64,000 nt of DNA, from positions 1 through 64,000 of the forward strand of contig QEYB01000388.1 of NCBI GenBank assembly GCA_017562135.1, read 5' to 3'. Within the stretch, counting starts at the first letter, position 1. Each line of letters starts with the position of its first letter. Below the pieces are notes generated by a model. It was given only the letters and a program-made list of their open reading frames with translations, had not been told where the DNA came from and searched no databases. The stretch is from Dipylidium caninum. Taxonomy: Eukaryota > Platyhelminthes > Cestoda > Cyclophyllidea > Dipylidiidae. Positions 46,588 to 56,500 of the stretch are shown piece after piece. The translations under genes and the position numbers were made by a program.

Positions 46588-49500
46588 ATGGCGGAATCTA
46601 ACTTCGATGACCCTGCCATTCGCAAACACCAAGACAGATCCTCAAAGTTTATCTACGATCCCGTTCATATCGTATGCAATTTTTTGGTGTGTAATTTGGC
46701 CAGGATCTTCCTAGCTACGCAGCCCTTTATTCTGGCCCAATCAAATACCTGAGGCTCTTGTTCGTAGCCCAGGCTTGTCCAGCTTTGAAGGGACAAGCTC
46801 TGAAGTTGGCTCATGACTATATTAAGACGTCGACACTCAATGTATCAGCATATGAGCAGATATTTGAAGTGCTTTTACACACTGTAACTTTATGCGCCTT
46901 TCTTCATATTTTTTACTTAGTTTAACGAAAAGTTCGGTTGTGGAGATCCGTCAGGGTCAGATGGAACTGCAAACGATGAAGATATGTTTTCTGCCCACAT
47001 CAAAGCCGTCAAATCTGGCAATGTTTGTTTGCTTCTTATTTCGTGCCCCAAATGTCTTATTTGTTCATGCTATTCGTGGATCTTCTTACACTAGAATGAA
47101 GCCGGTCTGCTTTATGATGAAGAGTGGGTGGAGAAAACAAATTTACGTGTCGCCCGAACTCGTGATGAATTGGAAACAGAGCTTAAAAACTTTAAAGTCA
47201 ACGCGATCAAAGAGTGTACTCGGTAAATCTTATTTCCATTCACCATTTAACCCCATAATTCTTTTGCTTAAGTAAAGGCTATGTTGATTTGGCCAATTTC
47301 TGCTTGGATGTTGGCGAGTTGGGTAATGCCATGAAGTATTACACCCGCTCTCGCGAATACTGCACTTCGTGGCAGCAGGATCTTAACTCCTGTCTCAGTA
47401 TTTTAAAGGTGAGTCATTTGGCTAATAAGAGCCGATAGACTCGTCTATTAATTTTCGTTTGATTATTTTCCTGTTACTCTTTAATGAGCTTTAATGTTAC
47501 ACTGTGCTCATTTCCGCTCGGAATTTCCGTTCCGCTTGCTAGCCACACTTAAATAGTAGCCGTTCTTTTTGGCTAGACGTCATTTTCACGTGCACGCGGT
47601 TGGTGCGGCCAGTTTCAATATTACTATAATAAAGAGAAAAGTTGTAGTGGTTGTGACGCTCGAGTCGCATTTTAAGCGAATTATAAATTAGGCCAATTGC
47701 TTAGTGGGCTGAGTTCATACGTCCGATTTACCGATTACCTAGTAAATGTTGAGCAGTTTTTTTATCATCCAACCTGTCTTCAGGTTTCCATTTACCAAGC
47801 TGCATGGTCTCACGCGAGTGCATATGTCTCACTGGCGGAGAACTTTTGCGATACACAAAATTGCGAGACATCCCAGAGGGATGGCGAATCTCGGTCCGTT
47901 TCATCGGCTGTGGCGGTCGCTCGCTCTGAGTTGGCTTTATCTTCGGGCTTGATCAAACTTGTCACATACAGCTACCAAGACGCTCTGACACAGTTCTTGC
48001 AGGTTTGTGTGCCTCTATCTCTTCCTCCCTTCCCTCCTGGTCAAGTTATGGCGAGTATGCATCTGCGTCGATTTTTGTTAATATGAAATACCGTACTATT
48101 CAGAAAGATGAGTCGAATGTCGCTCAAAGCTCGATAATGTTCATTCTTCCTCAATAGTAGTTGGCTTTTATCTCCGGCTGCAAGGCATCTCAGGTAATCG
48201 TCATCTCATCGGCCTTTCAGTATTCTCCCGATTTATGATTGCATAGGTAAATTGCGATTCGGATGGATGCACCGGCGAGAAGGCGGCCTCCCTGCTCACA
48301 CGTACCAACGTGGCCTACTGCGTTACACTTTGCGCCTTAGCAACACTAGATCGGGCCGAGTTGCGCTCTCGAGTGATTAACAACCCGACTTTCCGGCTCA
48401 TCCTCGAAGCGGAAGCGGAGTGCCGCGATATCCTCACCGCGTTTTACTCTGCCAACTATTCGGCTTGTCTGGATGCCCTGGAGAACTTGAAGAACTTCCT
48501 CAGATTGGATCTTTTCCTTTCCGACCACGTGAAACCACTGTACGAGAAGATCCGAGTGAAAGCAATGTGTCAGTATTGCATGCCTTATGTCTGCGCCGAC
48601 CTCAAGTTGATGGCGGGAGTGTTTAGGACCAGTGTAACGGACCTAGAAAATGAACTGGTTGAACTTATACGCGGTGGCGCTATAAAAGGCCGTATCGACT
48701 CGGAAAAACAGGTTTGTCATGCATAATTTCTTTTAGTTTTTGCATTTGGATATTAGTTCGGGCGTCGTGTACGCTATCATGGGAGCATAAACTTGAAAAC
48801 CTGGTTTTACTATCTAATTCTATACGATAAAGCCCGATTTATTGCCCCTCCGGATGTAGCCACTGAACCTTTAAAGTGAGTCTTGAGAGGACATGAACAA
48901 ATGTAGTTTTGTAGTTGCTCCTATTCATATGTCTATTCGTGTGTAAGGGTTGAACTCTAGGAGGATGAAGTTAGCTGTCAGGCTACAGATTTTCGTTACG
49001 ACCTTCCCAATCAAACCGCATGACATGAAATTAATCTTAAAATTCGACTTATTTTCGAGGTCGATGCACCACTAATTGGAGTCGCCAGAGACTGGAGGTT
49101 TTGTTTTGTCTAATCGCTTGAATAGTCTCACCGTTTAAATGGTGTGATAATGCACCCGCAAATTTGGTCATTCTCTCACCTTATTCCGTGTCCAACAAAG
49201 TTGTTGACTACAAAATCCGTCTCAAAAATAGTGTCCTCTTTGAATACAATGACGTTCATTTATGGTACACTTAATCATTTTGAAAACATCTCTCGCCTTT
49301 TCATATCAGCCAATACCTTCTGGATGTGGAACGTGTGCCTGATTACTGTGGGTGTCACTTTCGGCATCCGAAGTTGTGAGATCCTTTCCGAGTGGCCACA
49401 CTGGGACTTCACTCGTAAACTAACTGTCGAGGTGGTCTTTTCACCCTCCTCATGAGATATCTCTTAGTGGAGGTCCAAAGGTTCAATGTGCTTGGTTAAA

Positions 49501-49861
49501 CAGTCATTTCGATGTGATTCGAATTCAGCGTCAGGTTCAATCATTTTGACACGTAGGATCGTCTTCTCCACAGCTTCCGCACTGATCATAAGAATAATGC
49601 TTCTATGCTCCTTCATAAACTTTAAATTATCATCACTTCTCTACCGAGTTATTGTGGCCATACTCGTCCAAGGCTCTAGTTTCTCCTACACCAGTCAGGT
49701 GACCCTTTCAGCTCCTCTGCTCACTGAAGGTGGATCACCGATACCAGACCTTCTCCAAAACCATCAGCATCATCGACCAATGCCATCTGCGCTACCGGGC
49801 TGCCATCCTGCGCGCGAATCTTATCCGGCGCGGTTACACGCGCGGATGGCTGCAACATTGA
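46588..49861 (+). CDS. CSN1: COP9 signalosome subunit 1 (CSN1/GPS1)
   Basis: Complete gene of nine exons: 46588-46671, 46704-46883, 46921-47022, 47095-47222, 47273-47408, 47784-48002, 48161-48193, 48247-48711 and 49712-49861. All junctions are GT-AG and phases agree, giving 498 aa, close to the roughly 490-500 aa of animal CSN1. CSN1 is the scaffold subunit of the signalosome that removes NEDD8 from cullins. Family hallmarks in order: DLPSYAALYSG (residues 29-39), the helical repeat ANFCLDVGELGNAMKYYTR (about 170-190), LCALATLDR (about 320) leading into the PCI domain with KIRVKAMCQYCMPYV (about 395-410), and the C-terminal helix with YRAAILRANL before the stop. The first two introns are only 32 and 37 nt; exon 7 is a 33-nt microexon (LAFISGCKASQ). 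A ctag precedes gagaaATG and could be a spliced-leader acceptor. It converges on the phosphatase gene 1 kb away. Confidence 0.95.
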
Positions 49862-50883
49862 GACATCAGGTCATCCATTGTTGTTCCCCTCGCCCCCTGG
49901 GGGGGGGGGGGAACTTCCTATCACTCCCCTCCACTCCCTCCGTTTTTATCAACGCGACTCACCCCGGCTCTCCGAACTTGTCAGAAATAACAACGCACTT
50001 TGATGGCTTAGGCTTGAACAATTGTCAAGGGGTTGGGCATCATTAAGGACCGAGGATCGTGCCTTAAATATTTCACTGTTCGGTGACATTCTAGGGCGTT
50101 TGGAATTGCCTTTGCATCAGAGTCTGTCGTTTTAGCACTGGAGAAGGATTGCGAAGCGCCAGGATTCGGCATCCGTGATCACCGCGCCCAGGTGGCACGG
50201 AAAAAGTGTCGCACTTGATTACGCCAGCCTGATTGTAGGAACCGGGTAATCCGAGTTGCCAAATGGATCAAGCAGGAGTGGAGTTATACTCCAGACCGAT
50301 TTGCTTCCTGTAGACGGCGGCTGAATGTAAAGCCCTTACACTGTACTGGATGAAAATGGTGCCATACGCACATTCCTTTGGGTTCAATGAATCCTCGGGT
50401 GGGCAATTAAAGCGCACCGAGGCCGGGGTAAAGTGCTAGGGGGGAGTGGGTGCCGAGGCTGACTTCGCGGTGTGACTGGCAATCGGCGCTGGTGTGTCGG
50501 TCTTAGTAAGGAAGGCATCGCAGCCCACCAGGACAATGGAGACGTACCGTTTGCCCATCTTCGATGCTCGTCTCAAGAGTGGTTCCTTAAACATGGAAGG
50601 AGCATGGAAATCTGGTTTTAGGAAGCATCACTCCTACTAATAACGCAACAAGATACAAAAAATTTTTATTCTGGTTCGTACTGGGACGCCACCAGTGGAT
50701 GGCGACAGCGCCAAGAGGGAGATTTCAGCTTTCCTCAATTACTAGAGAGGAAGAGTTCGTACAATAGGGAGTCTTGAATGAGTGCCTCCACCCAGTTGTT
50801 AGTTGATGAGTCAGGCATTCAGATATCAAAAAATAACAAAGAAAGAGAAAGGCTGGGGTGGGGTGGAGGGAAAAGGGGGCGCT
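49862..50883. other. Convergent intergenic region, CSN1 / DUSP
   Basis: Lies between two 3' ends. On the minus strand there is an AATAAA at 50670-50665 and another overlapping the phosphatase stop codon (50888-50883). A weak ATTAAA for CSN1 lies at 50406. A C-to-G homopolymer (49900-49911) breaks the sequence. No gene is recognised. Confidence 0.6.
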
Positions 50884-50888
50884 TTATT
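50883..50888 (-). promoter_or_regulatory. AATAAA overlapping the DUSP stop codon
   Basis: On the minus strand the end of the frame reads CAA TAA A, so the stop codon lies inside a canonical AATAAA. If used, cleavage would give a 3' UTR of only about 10-30 nt. A second AATAAA lies about 215 nt further downstream (50670-50665) and may be the real one. Confidence 0.35.
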
Positions 50889-52806
50889 GGTCAGGGGGAG
50901 GGGCGGAGGCCAGAGCGTCTTCTAAGGTGCTGGCATTGTCAGGCAAACGGCAAACGAAACGTGCCGACGCTGCTTGGCCCCCTGTCGCTGGCGCCGAGGG
51001 TGCCTGCTCGTCCCACGGGTAGTACCCGGTCTGTATGAACGCCTCCTGAGCCGCAATATGTGCCTCCATCGCTGTTCTGTCCAGTGCCGCCTTCTCTGCC
51101 GGCCAGGGGCCATACTTAGCCTCAAGAAAGCGCCGGGCTTTTAAGTGTTCGCCCGATTCCTCAAATCGTTGCAATTGACGCTAAAGTAGGAAAGTCTGCT
51201 AAATTTGTGCTAGTCTAACTGACGTATATCTACAGCGGACAAGGCGAAGTGAAAGTAAGAAAAAGACAGTGAAAATCGAGGGCATTGGAGTTTAATTAGA
51301 GACAAAGAAGACGCCTAACCCTGCAAAGCTGGACCATTTCGTCGCATAATAATTAGATAGCTCATGCGACTTAATGAGAAGGCAAGGATAAGGATCACCA
51401 TAGACGAGGTCTTCATCAAATTATGATTTGGGAAATTCCTTCAACTCTCGACCAGCTCAATATGATTGAGGATTGCGATTCAGACGGTGTGCGAAGCCTC
51501 CGGCAGACACAAGTAGGCATAGAGATGTTTCGTGCGTCACAGTTTCTTGACATTTTAATCAACAAAGACCAACATAACCCGATTTTCCCAAGGGAATTCT
51601 ACACCCAGGACTAAGTTTTCTTACTTAATTCTACGTGTAAAAATGTCGTTGTGCAAAGTGGTTTGGCCACTGATCGGATTGTTCGGAATAATGATATTTC
51701 AGATAAAAGGACAAAGCCTGAATGTCAAGTCACCGAGAAAAATTAAAATCAGAAAAATCTAGCCGCGTGCAAACAGCTAGTCAAAAGCGAAAAAAATTGT
51801 AGAGTTGACCTGAGCGGCTTTACATGACCTGCCAAATTAACGCATTATAATTGAGATAATGGCATAATGTAACCACAAAATATGGGACCCACTAGCTTTT
51901 CTGTGGTGCCCAAACCAGGAGAAGCGATCTATGCAAATGAGTAAAATAGCGCGCACCTAGCATAAAGCATCCTACTTGTCTGATTATAAATTATTGCTCA
52001 AGTTGCGAAAAAAAAACAACGTAAGGAGTACACAGCTGGTTTGATAATGGAGCGAGTTAACATCACAAATGAGTAACAACGGCACGGTGGCACCGAAAAG
52101 TGCGTACAAATTTTAGGTAAATTGTTAAAGACATTCATAGCAAAAAAAGTAACAAACCAAAAACCCGTAGTTAGGTGAGGCGCCTAAACGAGCTGCCCGC
52201 ATGCCTTTATAGAGATCCCGAAGTTTGAAGTCCGTAGCACACAAAAGGTAGGCCAATGTTAAAGAGACGCTACGTGAGATCCCACAGGCACTGAAATAAA
52301 GAGAGATCGGGGGCGGTAGTTATTTGAAAGGTCGCAAAGTCAACGTACCAGTGTATGAGGACGTTCCCGTGGCTGACTCGGGCACCGTGGATAAAGTCCA
52401 CAGCATCAAAAAAGAATCTAGAGATGTCCTCCTCAGGAGAATCTTGAACGATGAACTGCCTGTGAATGCGTTTTGGATCCTATATGGAAAATGCAAACGC
52501 AAGGAACAAGTTAGAAATTTCGTCAAAAGGGACCAGTTTTGGCAGGGTTTGAGCTAAATAATCAAGATATTCTGCAGAATTCTTAAACATTCGAAGGAGT
52601 TTGCCAAGCCTGATGGGATATACGAAACGTATCCAGAAGGTATGTGTCTATAGCGTACAAATTTATAGACTTACAAGAGATAAAGGGTACTGAAAGGCAC
52701 TGCATATGTGAGTTATTTGAAACTGATTCAACTCGGCCTCCGATCTGGCGCTAGTTAGGCCACCGACATAAACACCGGGAATTATAGTGGATATCGCACC
52801 ACCCAT
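50884..52806 (-). CDS. DUSP22: Dual-specificity phosphatase, DUSP15/DUSP22 type
   Basis: Four exons on the minus strand: 52806-52675, 52479-52349, 52290-52158 and 51180-50884. All introns are GT-AG and in phase, giving 230 aa, within the 184-235 aa of vertebrate DUSP22 and DUSP15. The start MGGAIS fits an N-myristoylation signal (Gly2, Ser6) as in those two proteins, so membrane anchoring is expected. Next comes IIPGVYVGGL (family: ILPGLYIGN). The general-acid loop reads VQDSPEED and the active-site P-loop reads HCACGISRS, with the catalytic Cys and Arg six residues apart. SPNYGFLRQLQRFEE closes the fold. The C-terminal 90 residues are diverged, Ala/Pro-rich and probably flexible. An extra Cys sits two residues after the catalytic one. 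DUSP15 and DUSP22 cannot be told apart from sequence alone; an invertebrate co-orthologue is likely. Confidence 0.92.
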
Positions 52807-53542
52807 AACTGCCGCAACTCCGTCCAACCGCAACCTAGACCAGAGGTCTATGAGCAAATCTTAAGCAGTTAAAACAAAATCATACATTTTCGAGGGGACG
52901 AAAACAACACCCTTTTGGTAAGAACACAATTTAAAAATCTTGTAAATTTGCGGTTTTTAATTATGAAGATTTAAGAGGGATATTTATAGATACAATTAAT
53001 GAATTAAAATTTTTTACATCACAGATTCCTATCCTGACTTGCTTCGAGCGACAGAGTTGACTCAGAATATTCCCTACATCACTAACTATTGAATGGGCAA
53101 ACAAATTAATTCCATGCACCCTCACTTTCCCCTCACTCACAATATAGTAACCTGTGTGGGAAGGTAAATTAGCCGCCATGCATCTGGCCCAAACTCCACC
53201 GACACAACCGTGGACTCCGTAATCGAGAGGTGCGCGTCAACAGTGATGATGGATCTCATCACTACTAAGTATCCCCCAACCCGGATAAAGCCACAAACAG
53301 ACATCCCGCTCGCTAGACGTCTCTCATACGGGAATATGTGCACCACAATTCAGGCCCTAGAAAATGCAACAGTAGCGCGTGCCCACACGCCGTTCCGCAC
53401 CTCATGCCTGCCAGGACGATACATGAACCCAACCACTAACCCAAATCCGAGGGTCAAACTACGGTAAAATTTACAAAGCATCAAAATGGAGTATATTAGA
53501 AGCATAAGCATGATAAATAATCAAATACACCGCTTCTGTCAA
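52807..53542 (-). other. Spacer between OCRL-like and DUSP genes, with an unassigned frame
   Basis: On the minus strand, about 53346-53137 stays open for 69 codons and reads protein-like (for example SVCGFIRVGGYLVV and VEFGPDAWRLIYLP), ending near a CACACAG-gt donor. An overlapping frame continues at 53179-52961, and plus-strand frame 53210-53467 is also open. No family is recognised and no start or partner exon is clear. It might be a small gene, 3' UTR of the OCRL-like gene, or chance. Confidence 0.3.
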
Positions 53543-56500
53543 TCAAAGTCGTTTGAGTCGTCGAATCACCTGTCCCGTATCGCTGGTGATGAAGATACGC
53601 AAAAAGACTGTCTTCAAGTCCTGACGATTCAGCACCACCGACTGTTGTTGAAAATTAGTTTTGGTTAAATTGTATCCGGGATAAGGTCCTGTCGGTGACG
53701 ACGCAGCATATGGAGGATCCCGCATAAGTATGTCAGCGAAAGTAGACGCTGTTCAAAAAAAGCAACAGCCAATCACAACAGAGTCGTGGTCCCACAAGGC
53801 ATCATAAATTCCTGATTGGTCGGAGAGCAGACCAATAAGCCTCGAGCAATTCGTTTCACCTTACCCAGCATGTCGACATTAGTCCCATTTTTGTCACTAT
53901 GGCAGAGACAACGCTTGATGAAAGACACGAGGTAGAAGAAGAGATTTTGATAATCTATGGGTAGCCGGGAATAGCCTGGTAGGCGGAGAGGATATCGTCA
54001 ACACCAGAATGTCGCGCGGCGGCGATGCAGTTGGATTGGAAGGCGAAAGGCACAACTGGCTCGGGCAGAGCGCTAAGAAACACGAGGAGGCTGTAGATCA
54101 CCGAATGTACGCTCACCGAACTCGCTGTATAAGAAGGGAGAAGTGAATGTTTAAAAAAACCATGAATTTTGTTCAGGAAATAAAATAATGCGGAGAAAAC
54201 ATCTCCTACCCTTGTGTTCATGTATTCAAAATACCAAGAAAGGTGTAGAATGAATTCTTACGGATAGGAATGTCGTGTTTAGTGGTGTCCAAGGTGTCAC
54301 GAATCGTAGGGAGGTCAGAACGCATTTCCGGTCTGCGGAAGAGACCCGGCTAATAAAGAGAAAAAGACGGGGAATAAGATAAATCTATAATTGACAGTAA
54401 AGAGAAGAACTAAAACCAAACCAACCTCCTCAAACCTCGCAGCGATAAAATCCGTGAGTCGGTAAATCTCTTTTGGAATGCTAAAGATAGGCCCCGAGGA
54501 CGAGGTCACCACACTCGGTTCACCGCCACTCCAATTGCCCAACCTTGACTCTCGAATCTAGTCGGGGGGGGGGGGGGAATAGCAAAAAAAGATCCACTAA
54601 GCCAGTGAGTCTTGAGTTTGGCATTCATAAGAGTGGAAGAGCGCACCATTTGGGACAGACGTTCGGGGAGCAGAAGAGCAACAGGCGTGGTGGGGAGACG
54701 AAGGAGGAGGGTGAGGGGTAAGCCAAAAGAAGTGGGCACTAGAGATCCGTCGATGGAGATGAAGAAATCCTTGCCGCCCACCAAAGTTAGCACAATAATG
54801 CAGGAGAGAGGTCCTGTACTGCTTTGTACGGCGGCTACTACATCGGGGCTGACGCAGACGTCGAGGCTGATGTCGCACGACTCACCTATGCAGAAAGAAG
54901 TCCGGATTTCACTCGTTCGTGGGGCAGTTTGCGTCAGTAAGCTGTGAGTACACTGTCCTGTGTATTCGTCTTTGACATTGTGAACAATGACAGTCACAGG
55001 ATAATGTTATAAGTGTTTCTAGTCAGATTATGTCAAGACGTCAGGAGTATATTGACTGGGTGATAAGCAAAGTTTCTCCTGAAGGCGAGTCTAGAAGTGG
55101 AGCGTCATAAGGCGTTTTGTTGTATGGAAAGAGTGAGTAAATGGTGATCCTGCACCCTGACGGCGCCACGCTTGTGCGCTTACCTGTAGGAGATGTTGTT
55201 CAAAACCACCAAGACACTGTAGAAAAGTCTTCCGTTTTAAGGCGTGAAAGGCTTGTCTACTTAAAAAAATCAGCTTGTCATAATCGACATACATAAAATG
55301 TGAGTCTTTACATTCGCTTCAGGTCGAGGTCAAATGCCATTCAAGAATAATTAGAGTTGTGTTAAAAATTTCAGAGACTCATCACTACCAGTAGGCTCCA
55401 ACTCCCCCACCGAGCCGGAAGTGTGGTCAACCGGAAGGAAAGTACTACAGTCCAGGAGAAAGGGAGGGAGGATGATTACAAGGGATCAGTTATTTGAACC
55501 ACGTGATTGAGGGGGAGAGGGAGGGAGGCACGTCAAATACAAATTGGTTACCGTTTGGCAGGAATGAGGGAGAAAAAAAGAATATAATAGATTAAAACAC
55601 CTGATTTCCGCCGCTGACACCGATGAGAACCACACCAGATCGTGAGAAGGGGAGAGGGAGAAATCAGAGGTAGGTGAAGAATCTCATAAGTCGATGGTTG
55701 ACAATGAGGAGGAAATGATGGACAATCAAACACAGCAACGCGATTCGGGATGGAATCGAGGAGAAGAGAGGAAACCTGCTACTGGTACGCAAAAAACATG
55801 CGTGTGAATGGGTGATTTTGACTTCCAACTCATTAAATTTCGACACTCGGTTGTTGAGACACACCCTTGTCACGTGTGAAATGATTAAACATGGCAGGAA
55901 GACGTTCCCTCCTAAAATGACTAAGGTTGAAGCGCGATTTTGACGAAAAGATGTTTCTTTCCCCTTATTCTGGTAATTAAATCATTATAGATCGTAAGTT
56001 AGAATAAAAATTCAAACATTTTGGCGAAAAGTAAAATTTTGTTCAATTAGGCGGTATCATAATTCAACTCGCATAAAATTTCGGATCTCTGCTTTCAGAA
56101 AACAGAATCAAGTGTGGTTTGACATCAGCATTGTCGTCAACACTTTTACTACCTAAAAAAGTTCTGCATGAAACATGGAAATAAATGGTGACCTGAAGGT
56201 GGAAGGCCAGAGCAACGTGGCGGAGGCGTCAACACATCCGAATTCAGACTCAACAGCTTTTGGCGAGTGAAAAAAGGGTGTGTAGGGCTTCGCATTACGA
56301 CGATTTCCTCGAATTGCAGCGCTCACTCCGCCAAGTTCTGGAACGTACATGTTTTAATTGACTGTTTAGTTGTTTGGTAGATGTTCAAAATGCACATCTC
56401 CTTTATATAATCCTACCACACTGACCGCATCATCAGTGTACTAACAAAAAATTGAATCAAGTGTGATCTGATATTATCAGCGACGTTAAAATTTCATCCC

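Noticed and set aside
51423..51614. 63-codon plus-strand frame within the last phosphatase intron
   Set aside because: It is antisense to a well-supported intron, with no motif and no conserved context.
54015..54066. Possible 52-nt intron removing the frameshift in the OCRL-like gene
   Set aside because: It would restore the frame but delete a helix ([13 protein letters not shown]) that aligns with human OCRL/INPP5B. A missing base is the simpler explanation; kept only as an alternative.
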